Shown here: positions 46,262-55,886 of the stretch, piece after piece
Position numbering within the stretch: position 1 is the stretch's first letter
Layout: each line of letters starts with the position of its first letter
NCBI GenBank assembly: GCA_003250355.1
Contig: QKGS01000002.1
Location: 33,710 to 97,709 of the forward strand
DNA: 64,000 nucleotides
From: Bacteroidota bacterium
GTDB lineage: Bacteria > Bacteroidota > Bacteroidia > Bacteroidales > SZUA-534
Direction: 5' to 3'
Notes under the pieces: generated by a model
Seen by the model: only the letters and a program-made list of their open reading frames with translations
Told to the model about the DNA's origin: nothing
The model's database searches: none
Made by a program: the position numbers and the translations under genes

Positions 46262-48271
46262 TTAATTATGGTTTATGGTTGCACCGTTATTTTTTAAAGT
46301 TTGGATATGTTCCCACGTATCATAAGACGGTGGTTGCGATGTTCCGCCACTCAAATCAATATTAAGCATAGCGTGATACGCAATGTCGGATACAGGCTTA
46401 ATAGTATCCATTATAGTGTCAATAGAAGCGTAATTGAGTTTATTGCCGCTAAGGTTAAGAGTAGCCAGACTCATATCCTTATCAGCAGGGTCGGGCTGTG
46501 GAAACTTCGCAAACACTCTCGATACACCTGCGTTAACAAGTTCAATAGAGGTAATAGCATAGGTACTCTGTTCCATATTGCCACTTATGGTACTTGTTGA
46601 GATTCTTAAACTCGATAGCTCAGTAACATTATAATTGCGGATAATAGTAGTATCTGCATTTATTAATACAGGTTCTACCACTCCATTAAATTCAATATTT
46701 ATATAATAGCCGGTGCCATGACTCCATTTTATACCCAGCTCAAGCGTAAATGAAGCATCCATAACAGCAACAAAAGTTCGGTCATTTAACTTTTTTGAGT
46801 TAAATAGAATATCCTCAGCAGTTTCAGCAGGTGGGTCAAATGGTGCTATGTCAATATGTTCAATATTGCCTGAATGCAGGTAAAATATTTTATTGCCGGT
46901 ATTTTGAACCGGCCTATATTTTAAAGGAGTGGTTACAATATTAACCCTGTTAATATCTGCAATATTATAGTTATTAAGCGGTATTCTTTTTATGCAACTG
47001 GGGTCAATAACCACATTGTTACTGTCGGCTGAAAAAAGAAACAAGTTAAGCTCTGAGCCTGTTGGGTTTACACATAACTCACAGTGTATTATTTTCGAAC
47101 CTGAAACCCCGGGGTATAGAAACTCATTGAGATTAACTGATGTTTGCAACCACTCAAAGTGAACCATAAACGGCTGTGTCGGGTTTAGTTTATAATGCTC
47201 AAGAAACCAAACATCATTGTTGGGGTTACGTAATATATACATATGTTCCCCATTGTTGCTTATACGTATGCTGTATGTGTGGTCGGGAATATTATTTGTA
47301 ATCAGGTAGGGATACAATGGGCTTTCATTATAATTGAATGGAGCTGACAATGAATATACGCCATATCCATTGTCTGACAATATACGGTTAACAATACGAC
47401 CCGGTGTTACTGTGCTCCACATTGTTACAGGCGATTCACTTATATCTATATAACGAAAGTAATACAGCCCGTTGGGTGTTATATAGCTTAGCGGATTATA
47501 TTTGGTAAATAGTTGATTAATATTAGGCAATACTGCTTTATGTGTAGTGCTCAACAAATCGAACGGTATTGCAAGTGTATGTTTTATAATATAATTGGTG
47601 TAAAACTCAACAAGCAATAAGCCATCGGAACTGATAATGAAATATTGAATAGTTCCATACCACGGTATAAACACAATAGAACCATCGGTATCGGCAATAA
47701 CATCTATTTCTTTGTTAGAATTATCATTGCCGTAAGTATTACTAACAGTTCCTTGAGTAATAATGGCACTAGCACCATCGCCCCAGTATACTTTTATTGG
47801 TTCTGTTACTTCGTAATTGTCAATAGTTAATTCGGTAAATGTAGTATGTGTTATCCACCTTTGAGCCATAGGGTTTATGTCGGTTAAATTAAGGTCGAAT
47901 ACAAATGCATAGCCATTAGTTGATACTTGTGGTTTAGAGCCTGTTATTTTACCCGATTTTTTCACAAGCCACGCCATACGGTAATCACCCCGAACCGACA
48001 GTACCGATACAGGTTTGTGGTAAAATACTCTGTCAAAAGCCATCATACTATCTATAAGTTGCTGTTTGGTTGCGCACTGACATATACATTTGAGTGTATA
48101 CTCCAGGGTATTGGTACGTACATTGGTGTCGTCAATATCAACCCCGCTTTTATCAGCCCATGTGTATTCTTTAAGCCTTAGTTCAGCACCGCTGTGCAGC
48201 CCCGCTGCTTCAAGTACTGTTATATTGTGGGCTGCAAATATATCTTCATTGTCAATTAAGTACTGTATCAT
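46262..48271 (-). CDS. phage distal tail-like protein with C-terminal LRR-like segment
   Basis: 669 residues. The first 200 (AELRLKEYTWADKSGVDIDD, then MAFDRVFYHKPVSVLSV) resemble distal tail (Dit) proteins that join tube and hub. The central 300 residues are beta-rich and unassigned. The last 110 (SLATLNLSGNKLNYASID, LNIDLSGGTSQPPS, IQTLKNNGATINHN) look like leucine-rich repeat units, unusual in a distal tail protein and possibly for host binding. It lies directly after the tape measure gene, where Dit is expected. Confidence 0.62.
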   Translation of the reverse strand: MIQYLIDNEDIFAAHNITVLEAAGLHSGAELRLKEYTWADKSGVDIDDTNVRTNTLEYTLKCICQCATKQQLIDSMMAFDRVFYHKPVSVLSVRGDYRMAWLVKKSGKITGSKPQVSTNGYAFVFDLNLTDINPMAQRWITHTTFTELTIDNYEVTEPIKVYWGDGASAIITQGTVSNTYGNDNSNKEIDVIADTDGSIVFIPWYGTIQYFIISSDGLLLVEFYTNYIIKHTLAIPFDLLSTTHKAVLPNINQLFTKYNPLSYITPNGLYYFRYIDISESPVTMWSTVTPGRIVNRILSDNGYGVYSLSAPFNYNESPLYPYLITNNIPDHTYSIRISNNGEHMYILRNPNNDVWFLEHYKLNPTQPFMVHFEWLQTSVNLNEFLYPGVSGSKIIHCELCVNPTGSELNLFLFSADSNNVVIDPSCIKRIPLNNYNIADINRVNIVTTPLKYRPVQNTGNKIFYLHSGNIEHIDIAPFDPPAETAEDILFNSKKLNDRTFVAVMDASFTLELGIKWSHGTGYYINIEFNGVVEPVLINADTTIIRNYNVTELSSLRISTSTISGNMEQSTYAITSIELVNAGVSRVFAKFPQPDPADKDMSLATLNLSGNKLNYASIDTIMDTIKPVSDIAYHAMLNIDLSGGTSQPPSYDTWEHIQTLKNNGATINHN

Positions 48272-48273
48272 GG

Positions 48274-51200
48274 TTACGAATTGGTTAGGGCGTTGCGTGT
48301 TTCTTTAGTGTACTTTTCAATATTGCCGAGTTTCTGGTCTATTGAGTTTAGTTTATCAAGCTTATTGCTCATAGCCTGTGTTATTAATAATAGGCTGTTG
48401 GTATTACCCGCAATAATATTGGCTGTAGGTTGGTCAATATTCTTAATTGCTCCGGCCTGCGACTTACTGCTTGTATCGGAACCTGTGCCAAACAAATCGG
48501 GCATAGCATCGGTTAACTTCTGAAACTCACGTTGCATATCGGTAACAGCTCCTGTGTATCGATTTCGTAATGAATTTATATCGGCGGCGGTAAGTCCGTC
48601 GGCATCGTTACCTGCAGCATAGTAAGCATCGTAAAACTCACGGGCAGCATCTTTTATATGCTGATTTTTAAATTGCTGAATCATAGCTTCGCTCATACTC
48701 TCTTTGTATTTACTGCTTATAGATTCAACCATATTCTCACCCTCAAGGGTGGTACGCTTTACAAGGTCAAGTATCCCTTCGGTAAATGTGTCGGAGCTGT
48801 TACCTAACAATTCGCTTACCTCATTAGCAAGGTTGCTTACTTGTTTTATATCATCGGCACTAAACAATTCGGGAAAATTGTTAACCATCACGCTCCAACT
48901 TTTCTGAAAACCATTCATTAACTCATTATACTCTTTACGAAGTGTTTCTACCTCAGCCTTGGTTAAGCTGTTACCACTGGCACTTAACTCGGCTATGCGC
49001 TTGTAAAACTCTTCGGCTGCGGCATATATTTTTTTCTCCTTAAATTGCTGAATCATAGCGTTACGCATTACTTCGGTGTAGTTATCGGCTATGGCTGTAT
49101 TCATATCCTTACCCTCAAGTGTAGCGGCGGTAAATACTGTTGTTATGTTATCGACAAACCCATCGACACTTACACCTGTTAAATATTCGCTATATTCTAA
49201 TATTAATGTATTAAGCTCGTTTTGCTTTGCAACCCATGTATCGTACTGCTTGGTTATGTATGTATATGCTTCACTATTACCGTAACCCATTTGTGAATAG
49301 CTCATAAGTTTTTTGTAAGCCTCTTCAATATTATTGGCCGAAATACTCACTTCTGTTTTATAATGTCCTCCGTTTTTTGACATTCCCCAATTTAATTGAG
49401 TATTATTAAGCTTTTCTATATCTCGGGTTAGTGCATTAATACCCTTTTGGTACTGGTTTATTTTATCGGTTCCGTGCATACTTTCGAGCTTGGCTATAAT
49501 ATCGTTTATTAACCGTTGTTGTATTTCAAGCTGGTGTGCTTGCTGTTCCAATACCGACATACGCTCCTGCTCTTCGCCTTTAAGGCGTTTTACCACACCT
49601 GTAAGGGTGACAGCCATTTGTACCGATGCCGAAAATATAGCCACAGGGTTGTTGGTAGCCAGTGCCACAGCAACATTGGCCATAGAGCCGGCAAGCTCGG
49701 CAGCTGTACCTACTATTGCTGCCAGCTCGCTGTTGAACTCCGATGCAAGGTTGGTTAAATCGCCCAATATGGTGGCGGTATTAGTTAGACCTTCTGCAAT
49801 TTTTGTATTCAGCCTGAGCTGCGCAGCTTCAATCTCTAACATTATTGAGGTAATCTCTTCTTCAGTAATCCCTGTTACTTCGAGTTTTTTGTTTAGCGTA
49901 TCAATATACTCATTCAGTTCTGCAATATCGGCATTGTTAACAAACTGTTGTTTGGCTTGGTTAAGTTTATTGAGCATATCGGCAACAGCCTCTTGTGGCA
50001 GGGCGGCAGCTTTCATTTTCTCTTCAATAGTGTCTATGTAGTTTTTCAGCTCTTGCTGCGACATATTACTTAATTCCCTGAACAGCCAGCTGTATTGTCC
50101 GTGTGTTTTTTGCAGTATATACCGTTCAGCATTATATTTTTGGGTTAGTATTTCAATGTTTTGGTATAGTCCGTTTCGTTCAAGGTTCATACGGTCAATA
50201 TTGTATTGCAAAGCCAGTTCTCCGGCCTTTTGGTAGTATGTTTGAGTACTTTCAAGCAGTTGTTTAAAATATTCGTCAGAGCTGTTACTGTTGGGTGTGG
50301 CAGAGGCTGTATTACCAATAGCCGCAAGTTCGGCAGCTATATATCCTGTTTGAGCTTTGGTAAGCGGTTGTTGAAGCAGCTGTTCGAGCCTTAGCTTGTA
50401 TGTGGCAGCTTTACTTAGCAGGTTGGCATACAGTTTGTCGGCTTCGGTTTTACTTATTTGGCTTTTTACTGCTTCGTACTCTTCGTATTCTTGTTTTTGT
50501 TGCTGTAGTGCTTTCTTAAACTTGTCGAACTCGTTAGGTTCTTGAGTGTTGTTTTTACCTTTAAAAATGTCAATCTCTTTTTGTTTATCGGCAATAAGCT
50601 TAGCCAGCCTGTCAAGCTCGGTTTTATCGTTTATGTCGGTAGCTTCGTTGCGTTTGCGTTGCAGCTCGGCCAGTTCGTTTTCAAGGTCTTTAATTGTTTT
50701 TATGGCAGCATTAGTACCCTCGTTTGCTGCTTGTTTATTAAGGTTTTGCAGGTCGGTAATAAAACCTGAGTAGTAGCGTTTTATTTCACTCTGCTTGTTT
50801 TGCAATACATTATTAGCCTGATAATAACGGCTTACATACTGTGCAACCCTGTTTATCGACAAACCGTATTTGTTAGCCAAATTGGTTAATTCGCTGTAAT
50901 ACTTTGCGTTTTTATCTTTCACATCGGGCTGCATACTAGTGCCGCTAACAGCAGCCTTGCGTAGTTCGGTAATTACATGAGCTTGCGCTTTAGCAAATTC
51001 GCGAATATCGGCAGCCACTATATTGGCAACACTCTCTTTGCCTTTCTGTTTTATCTCTTTGTACAGGTCGTTGTAAGCAGTTTTGGTACTTTCAACAAAA
51101 GTATTCATAGCTTCATCAAGCTCTTTTTGTTGATGCTTGAGAGCAATATTGTTTACAATAGCTTCATTAACCAGGTCGTATGCTTTTTTAATATCATCGA

Positions 51201-52431
51201 GGTTGCTTTTTTCATTGAGCTGTGTTATGTTATATTGAGTAAGTATTTTGTTAGCTTCGTCAACTGCCATTTTTCGGGCATCGGTACCCTCGGTGGTTTT
51301 ATCAAGAGCATCGAATACCATATCGAGCTTAGTTATTTCGGCGGTCAGTTCTTTCTGAAACTCTTCGCCCACAGCCATAGTGTCGCCCATACTGTTTTTA
51401 TATATCAGCAATGCTGAGGCTGCGGCAGTAATACCTGCAATAACCAAGCCTACCGGGTTCATTTTTTGTGCTATGTTCAAAGCCTGCTGTGCCACGGTGG
51501 TAGCTTTAAGTATACGGCTAAGGTTACCGTAAGCCTGATACAGTTGTACTACACGCTGAGCCGTATTCATTGCATTAACAACCATTACAGCAGCTTTGTA
51601 GCTACCATAAGTTGCTACTACTACTTTGAGTATGTTAACTATTTTTTCCCAGTTTTCGGTAAGTTTTATAAGTGTGGCAATAATACCCTTAATTGTATCC
51701 TCCGAGTTTTCGCCTATATTGTTCAGCATACGGTCTATTGCATCTTGCAGGTTCGAGAACATACCCGGAATAGTTTTCGATATTGCCTCCATACTACCGG
51801 CCACACCGGCTGTTTGCCCGAGCGAAAGAATGTAATTGCGTATAGCTTCGGAGTTATTTTGCACTTCGGTAGTTATCCCTTTGAAAGTGTATTTTATAAT
51901 ATCGCCGTTTTTTTCGGCTCTTATTCCAAACTCTTTAAGCCGTTCGTTTTCGCCAACCTGCGCATCAATTACAGCCTCGGTAAGTTGGTCGAAACTTTTA
52001 CCAAGGTGTGCGGCAAGGTCGCCTAGGTTTGTCATTTCGTCCATTGTGGGCTGAAACCCCTGGTTAGTGAGTTTTACGTAACTTTCGGTTAGTTCGTTGA
52101 GTTGAAAAGGGGTTTTGGCAGCAAGGTCGCTTATGCGTTCCATTATTTGAGCAGCTGCTTCTTGATCTTGCAGTGTATTGGCAAGCACCACTTCGAGCCG
52201 CTCAAATTCGCCTCGCACCTCGGCTATATGTTTACCCAATCCCCATGCCCTGTCTAATGCAAATATACCTGCCATAGCTCCGGCTATCCGTTTCATGGTT
52301 GAGTCGAGTTTGTCGGCTTCCTTATCTGCCGATTTACCAATACCTCCCATTAGGGTTTTAAGCTCGGCTATATCTTTTCGCATATGCTCCAATACCAAAC
52401 GGTATTCTACTTCTACTGCATCGTTGTTCAT
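48274..52431 (-). CDS. phage tail tape measure protein
   Basis: 1385 residues, the largest phage gene. The N-terminal region has the tape measure signature (TPFQLNELTESYVKLTNQGF, then TEAVIDAQVGENERLKEFGI); hydrophobic segments lie around 270-345; the rest is long helical coiled coil rich in Gln, Lys and Glu, plus a repeat of a DGFVDNITTVFTAATLEGKD-like unit seen near residues 1155 and 1250. At about 0.15 nm per residue it would set a tail about 200 nm long. It lies between the tail assembly chaperones and the distal tail gene, the canonical siphovirus order. Confidence 0.9.
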   Translation of the reverse strand: MNNDAVEVEYRLVLEHMRKDIAELKTLMGGIGKSADKEADKLDSTMKRIAGAMAGIFALDRAWGLGKHIAEVRGEFERLEVVLANTLQDQEAAAQIMERISDLAAKTPFQLNELTESYVKLTNQGFQPTMDEMTNLGDLAAHLGKSFDQLTEAVIDAQVGENERLKEFGIRAEKNGDIIKYTFKGITTEVQNNSEAIRNYILSLGQTAGVAGSMEAISKTIPGMFSNLQDAIDRMLNNIGENSEDTIKGIIATLIKLTENWEKIVNILKVVVATYGSYKAAVMVVNAMNTAQRVVQLYQAYGNLSRILKATTVAQQALNIAQKMNPVGLVIAGITAAASALLIYKNSMGDTMAVGEEFQKELTAEITKLDMVFDALDKTTEGTDARKMAVDEANKILTQYNITQLNEKSNLDDIKKAYDLVNEAIVNNIALKHQQKELDEAMNTFVESTKTAYNDLYKEIKQKGKESVANIVAADIREFAKAQAHVITELRKAAVSGTSMQPDVKDKNAKYYSELTNLANKYGLSINRVAQYVSRYYQANNVLQNKQSEIKRYYSGFITDLQNLNKQAANEGTNAAIKTIKDLENELAELQRKRNEATDINDKTELDRLAKLIADKQKEIDIFKGKNNTQEPNEFDKFKKALQQQKQEYEEYEAVKSQISKTEADKLYANLLSKAATYKLRLEQLLQQPLTKAQTGYIAAELAAIGNTASATPNSNSSDEYFKQLLESTQTYYQKAGELALQYNIDRMNLERNGLYQNIEILTQKYNAERYILQKTHGQYSWLFRELSNMSQQELKNYIDTIEEKMKAAALPQEAVADMLNKLNQAKQQFVNNADIAELNEYIDTLNKKLEVTGITEEEITSIMLEIEAAQLRLNTKIAEGLTNTATILGDLTNLASEFNSELAAIVGTAAELAGSMANVAVALATNNPVAIFSASVQMAVTLTGVVKRLKGEEQERMSVLEQQAHQLEIQQRLINDIIAKLESMHGTDKINQYQKGINALTRDIEKLNNTQLNWGMSKNGGHYKTEVSISANNIEEAYKKLMSYSQMGYGNSEAYTYITKQYDTWVAKQNELNTLILEYSEYLTGVSVDGFVDNITTVFTAATLEGKDMNTAIADNYTEVMRNAMIQQFKEKKIYAAAEEFYKRIAELSASGNSLTKAEVETLRKEYNELMNGFQKSWSVMVNNFPELFSADDIKQVSNLANEVSELLGNSSDTFTEGILDLVKRTTLEGENMVESISSKYKESMSEAMIQQFKNQHIKDAAREFYDAYYAAGNDADGLTAADINSLRNRYTGAVTDMQREFQKLTDAMPDLFGTGSDTSSKSQAGAIKNIDQPTANIIAGNTNSLLLITQAMSNKLDKLNSIDQKLGNIEKYTKETRNALTNS

Positions 52432-52482
52432 ATTCGCTTTTGTTTTTAGTAAGCGGGTACTATGTGTTGCCCGTTCACTTAT

Positions 52483-52720
52483 TTAAGTTCTATTAATAAT
52501 ATCAGGCAATTGGTCAAGTGTAATTACTTCATTATCGCCCTCTTTTTCACCTTTATCATTCGTGTCGGGTATTTCGGCTATGAGCATAAGCAGGTTCACT
52601 AAGCTTATGCCCCAAAGTACATAATGGTATTGCCAGCCAAAATACTTACACGCTCCGTGCATTAAGTTCCAGGGGCTATTTAACTCCCCTGCGTGTTCAG
52701 GCTCACCCCTTTTATCAGGG
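52483..52720 (-). CDS. tail assembly chaperone, frameshift extension (T-like)
   Basis: The minus-strand -1 frame stays open past the end of the upstream chaperone gene to a stop at 52483. It codes for about 70 residues with AWELLHS-like features: SPWNLMHGACKYFGWQYHYV and LWGISLVNLLMLIAEI, which match what I know of the T part of chaperones in Bacteroidota phages. The frame has no good own start, so it is probably reached from the upstream gene by a -1 shift near A AAA GGG (52713-52707). The ATG at 52869 of the same frame lies inside the other gene and is probably not used. Confidence 0.65.
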
Positions 52721-53138
52721 TGATAGAGGTTATAAAAGACTTTAGGTCGAGCGATAACCACACCTTGAACATTGTTAACACAAGCACCTGTACCTGTGCA
52801 TTGCGTGTAAGAAAGTGTATCAGTTCCTGTGGCGGTTCTGTTGAGCTGCCGTGAAACACTATGGCACATAGCTCTATTACATCGGTTATGTTTTTGCTCA
52901 TTACGTTAAGCGCGTCTTTGTAATTATTGTCCGATACGGTATCAATATCAATATTGAGCAGTAACTCCGATATGCGCCCAAGTGTGCCTGCTGTTACAGG
53001 TTTTACCACAAATGTACGCTTACACGGTGCTAAGCCTATTTTTTGCAAAAAACTTAACTGCACGTAAGGTATGGTTACTATCTCTCTCTTTTCTGTCAGC
53101 GAGCGGAATGCTTTTTTTATAATGCGTTCTTTATCCAT
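52680..53138 (-). CDS. tail assembly chaperone (G-like)
   Basis: 152 residues. It starts MDKERIIKKAFRSLTEKREI, has the middle region LGRISELLLNIDIDTVSDNN and ends ITLIKGVSLNTQGS. Position between tail tube and tape measure, and a downstream overlapping -1 frame, are the pattern of lambda G and GT, where the short and the shifted forms recruit tail tube subunits onto the tape measure. Function is inferred from position and the overlap; the sequence itself is not recognised with certainty. The unshifted stop falls within the loop of a CAGGGG/CCCCTG hairpin. Confidence 0.68.
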   Translation of the reverse strand: MDKERIIKKAFRSLTEKREIVTIPYVQLSFLQKIGLAPCKRTFVVKPVTAGTLGRISELLLNIDIDTVSDNNYKDALNVMSKNITDVIELCAIVFHGSSTEPPQELIHFLTRNAQVQVLVLTMFKVWLSLDLKSFITSITLIKGVSLNTQGS

Positions 53139-53153
53139 GTGTGTATAGTTAGT

Positions 53154-53193
53154 GAGTTAAAGAGTTGGTGAGTTGGAGAGTTGGAGAGTTGGT
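53154..53193. repeat. octad ladder
   Basis: Five 8-base units GAGTTAAA GAGTTGGT GAGTTGGA GAGTTGGA GAGTTGGT in the spacer between the chaperone and tail tube genes. Similar in kind to the heptad ladders. Confidence 0.7.
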
Positions 53194-53256
53194 TATGTTT
53201 ACCAAGGGTTATTACTTAGTGCAAAACCCTTGGTTGTTTGAATTATAAATAGTGAA

Positions 53257-53778
53257 CTATGATTCGGCAACACGCTCCGAGTGCAATGGGTATAAGTCGG
53301 CATTGGCAGCATCCTTAGGTACCATTACATACATATCTATGTCGAGTTGGTCGGCGTTCTTTTTGTTACGGTTACCCGGGCTGCCTGCTACTACCATTAC
53401 TTTAGGAGCAGTAGTTACATCGTGGTATCCGTCAATATCGCGCGATACTATTTCAACACTCTGTAATCCATAACTCCGTTTTACGGACATACTCCATTTA
53501 TTAAGTGCTAGCGTACCTCCCAGTACTTTAGCCTTAAGCTCGGGCGAACAGTTGTAGGTTGAGAACGATATTTTTACAACCGTATTAGTAGTGTCTACCA
53601 AATAAGCTATTGGTACATCTTTATCGTCGGTGGTAATGGGGTTAACTGTTACTTTGGGTATCTCTACCTTACACGAGCCTTCTACTATATTTTCAAATAC
53701 AGTATCGAGTACAGCACCCATAGCACCATCGGCACCACAGGCACCCATTTTAATTGATTTTACTCCTTGTATTAACAT
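53257..53778 (-). CDS. phage major tail tube protein
   Basis: 173 residues, beta-rich. It starts MLIQGVKSIKMGACGADGAM and has strands around VEIPKVTVNPITTDDKDVPI and IAYLVDTTNTVVKISF, consistent with the tail tube fold, which forms hexamer rings around the tape measure. The position upstream of the chaperone and tape measure genes fits. No sheath gene is nearby, which points to a non-contractile tail. No clear sequence family is recognised. Confidence 0.68.
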   Translation of the reverse strand: MLIQGVKSIKMGACGADGAMGAVLDTVFENIVEGSCKVEIPKVTVNPITTDDKDVPIAYLVDTTNTVVKISFSTYNCSPELKAKVLGGTLALNKWSMSVKRSYGLQSVEIVSRDIDGYHDVTTAPKVMVVAGSPGNRNKKNADQLDIDMYVMVPKDAANADLYPLHSERVAES

Positions 53779-53799
53779 ATTGTTAGTTTTTAATGGTTA

Positions 53800-54435
53800 T
53801 TACTTAACTGCCTCAATTGCAGTTTTTGCATTAGCAAGGTTGGTTGTTAATTTGTCTACGTTAAATATTGCTGCTTCAAGTTCTTTCTTGGCATCGTTCA
53901 CCTCGGCCTCGGCTTTGTTTATCTCTATACTGTTTTGGTTTAGAGCAGCTTTGTCGGCTTCGGTCTTATCGGAATGTACTTTCTTTAAAAATTCCTTTGC
54001 TTCAGATGCAGCTTTTTTGTCGGCTTCGGTATTGGTGTTTTTTGCTTTGCTGTCAGCCTCTTTGTACTGCGCTTCGGCTTTTTTAACAGCCTGAGCTGCC
54101 TCATTGGCTATTGTATCGAGTTCTGTACCTTCATTCAAAGCCCGGCTAAAACGGTTACAGGCCTGCTGTAACTCATGTTCTTTTTCGGCTAATACAGTTT
54201 TGGCTTGTGCCAATGCTTGCTCAATACCGTTATAGGTATCAACCGCATGGTTTACCATAGCTATACGCATATGGTTGCGGGTAACCGAACCAAGGTATTG
54301 AACATCGTGTTGGCGACAATACTCCAACGCTCTGCTTTCGGAAGTAAATACATTTTCGTTGTCGCAAACAAACACCTCATGTATTTGCGGGTTTTGGGCT
54401 AATACCTCATTGGCTGTTTTTTCTTTTTTATTCAT
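53800..54435 (-). CDS. coiled-coil phage hypothetical protein
   Basis: 211 residues. A short N-terminal domain (IHEVFVCDNENVFTSESRAL, then EYCRQHDVQYLGSVTR, about 17-60) is followed by a long Ala/Lys/Glu-rich coiled coil (75-210). The N-terminal part resembles small phage proteins found next to capsid genes in Bacteroidota prophages, function unknown. Its place between holin-like and tail tube genes suggests a head-tail or lysis-linked role but gives no proof. Confidence 0.6.
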   Translation of the reverse strand: MNKKEKTANEVLAQNPQIHEVFVCDNENVFTSESRALEYCRQHDVQYLGSVTRNHMRIAMVNHAVDTYNGIEQALAQAKTVLAEKEHELQQACNRFSRALNEGTELDTIANEAAQAVKKAEAQYKEADSKAKNTNTEADKKAASEAKEFLKKVHSDKTEADKAALNQNSIEINKAEAEVNDAKKELEAAIFNVDKLTTNLANAKTAIEAVK

Positions 54436-54446
54436 GTTCTTATTTT

Positions 54447-54467
54447 TAGTATCAAGTAACCTATAAC
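54447..54467. repeat. heptad ladder, short
   Basis: TAGTATC AAGTAAC CTATAAC. Same unit types as 55887-55977; just after the stop of the gene at 54469. Confidence 0.55.
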
Positions 54468-54468
54468 C

Positions 54469-54729
54469 TTAGTTATTTGTTTCTCTGTTACATTTAGCAC
54501 AATTTATTTCTATCTCTCTTAATCGTTTTCCATGGTCGTTCAATCTGCTGTCGGTTTGAACAAAACGTTCGTCCTGATTGTCGAGCCGTGTTTGATGTGT
54601 TGCTACCGTTTCGTTTACTTTATTAAGTCCGTCAATTACCAGGTCGAACCGTTTTATTAACCTGCTTATAAGAAAACCAATAACAGCAAGCAGTACACCT
54701 ATTATCCATTGAATCAGTTCTAACTGCAT
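54469..54729 (-). CDS. small one-TM coiled-coil protein, holin/spanin-like
   Basis: 86 residues: one N-terminal membrane helix (IIGVLLAVIGFLISRLI, about 9-25) then a coiled coil (VIDGLNKVNETVATHQTRLD and on) and a C-terminal CAKC pair. The form resembles phage holin- or spanin-like proteins and also general prophage membrane proteins. It lies between capsid and coiled-coil genes and its function is inferred only. Confidence 0.55.
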   Translation of the reverse strand: MQLELIQWIIGVLLAVIGFLISRLIKRFDLVIDGLNKVNETVATHQTRLDNQDERFVQTDSRLNDHGKRLREIEINCAKCNRETNN

Positions 54730-54788
54730 ACTCTTAGTTTTTAGATAACCGCCAACTATTGTCGACGGTTATTATTTTCAATTTTCCA

Positions 54789-55865
54789 CTAAACTGCAGC
54801 GTCCTGAACAATAGCGTAAATACCCTTATTGTCGGCTCTTTTTATGCGGCCGCCTGCACGTAGAATTGCAGAATATATATCGCCATAGAACTGCGGGTTA
54901 TTCATATCTTCAAAAAACTCGTGAGTACCCAGTGCACGTATTACCGATTGTTTTTGCCACGCCAGTCCGGCAGCATTGTCGGAAACAGCACCAACTGCAT
55001 CGGGGTCTTTAGGTACAGGTACACCGGCATTGGTGTACACCATTACCATACTGCGAGGTGCCAGTATTTCAAACCCATACAGGCTGCCTACCACACCTGT
55101 GGCTGCATTGTATGCCGCACTAAAGTCGCGGTACTGTGTAGCATTTAGCTCGGTGGTTAACTGCTCATACATAAAAGCATCGAGCTGTATATACCTTTCG
55201 TCTTGCGGTATATTATCGGCATTCATTTTCAAGCGCAGATTTTTAATATCGCTAAGGGTTATAGCCTTACGGTTACCGGTAGCCGCAGGAGTGTAAGCTG
55301 CCACAGAGCTGCCCGTGGTACGTACTATACTTGTAGCAACTGCCGGACTCCAGTAGCGAAGCATCCAGTCGCCAATTATTTCGGTTAAGCTCTGCTTGGT
55401 TTCGCCAAGCACGCTCTCACGCTTGTCGTAGCTTAGCTCGTATTTTTCGGCATTGCTAATTTTTATCGGGTCGCTTGTAAATTCGTCTAAGGCAAATGTT
55501 ATATCTGAATCGGTTCGGTGTGTTACCGATGCAGGTATTATACTTCTATTGCGTGCTGTACCCACCTTGACTCCTGCATTGGGTATATGAACTACCTTAC
55601 CTTGATATACAAACTGGTCGGCATTTACACACTTATCCATAAATGGGTTGGCTTTAAACAGGTTACCTACTATATGGTCAATCCATATTTCCTTTTCCAA
55701 AGCCATACCAAACCCCGCCAATTGGAAGCCCGATATATACTTTATTACCTGCAAGGCTGCAACGCCCGCAAACACACCAATAGGGCTTAATCCTACTGTT
55801 AATCCTAATATTGCCGACACCATAAAGGTGAAGCAAAACGACATAATTGCTTTAAAATGTTTCAT
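54789..55865 (-). CDS. phage major capsid protein
   Basis: 358 residues. Residues from about 53 (GMALEKEIWIDHIVGNLFKA) onward look like capsid proteins of Bacteroidota Mu-like phages, with the central THRTDSDITFALDEFTSDPI and the C-terminal YGDIYSAILRAGGRI. The first 50 residues are unusual, being strongly hydrophobic (MVSAILGLTVGLSPIGVFAG) like one or two membrane helices. The gene lies just downstream of a protease/scaffold gene, the standard order. The assembled shell should be HK97-like, by inference. Confidence 0.8.
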   Translation of the reverse strand: MKHFKAIMSFCFTFMVSAILGLTVGLSPIGVFAGVAALQVIKYISGFQLAGFGMALEKEIWIDHIVGNLFKANPFMDKCVNADQFVYQGKVVHIPNAGVKVGTARNRSIIPASVTHRTDSDITFALDEFTSDPIKISNAEKYELSYDKRESVLGETKQSLTEIIGDWMLRYWSPAVATSIVRTTGSSVAAYTPAATGNRKAITLSDIKNLRLKMNADNIPQDERYIQLDAFMYEQLTTELNATQYRDFSAAYNAATGVVGSLYGFEILAPRSMVMVYTNAGVPVPKDPDAVGAVSDNAAGLAWQKQSVIRALGTHEFFEDMNNPQFYGDIYSAILRAGGRIKRADNKGIYAIVQDAAV

Positions 55866-55886
55866 TGTTTTTTAATTGTTAGATAT

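Noticed and set aside
49490..50041. 183-residue plus-strand ORF inside the tape measure gene
   Set aside because: Ser/Ala/Ile-rich shadow of the helical tape measure coding strand, with no neighbours on that strand.
52483..52869. Independent 128-residue gene starting at 52869
   Set aside because: Its first half is an alternative frame of the upstream chaperone gene; only the part after about 52720 looks real.
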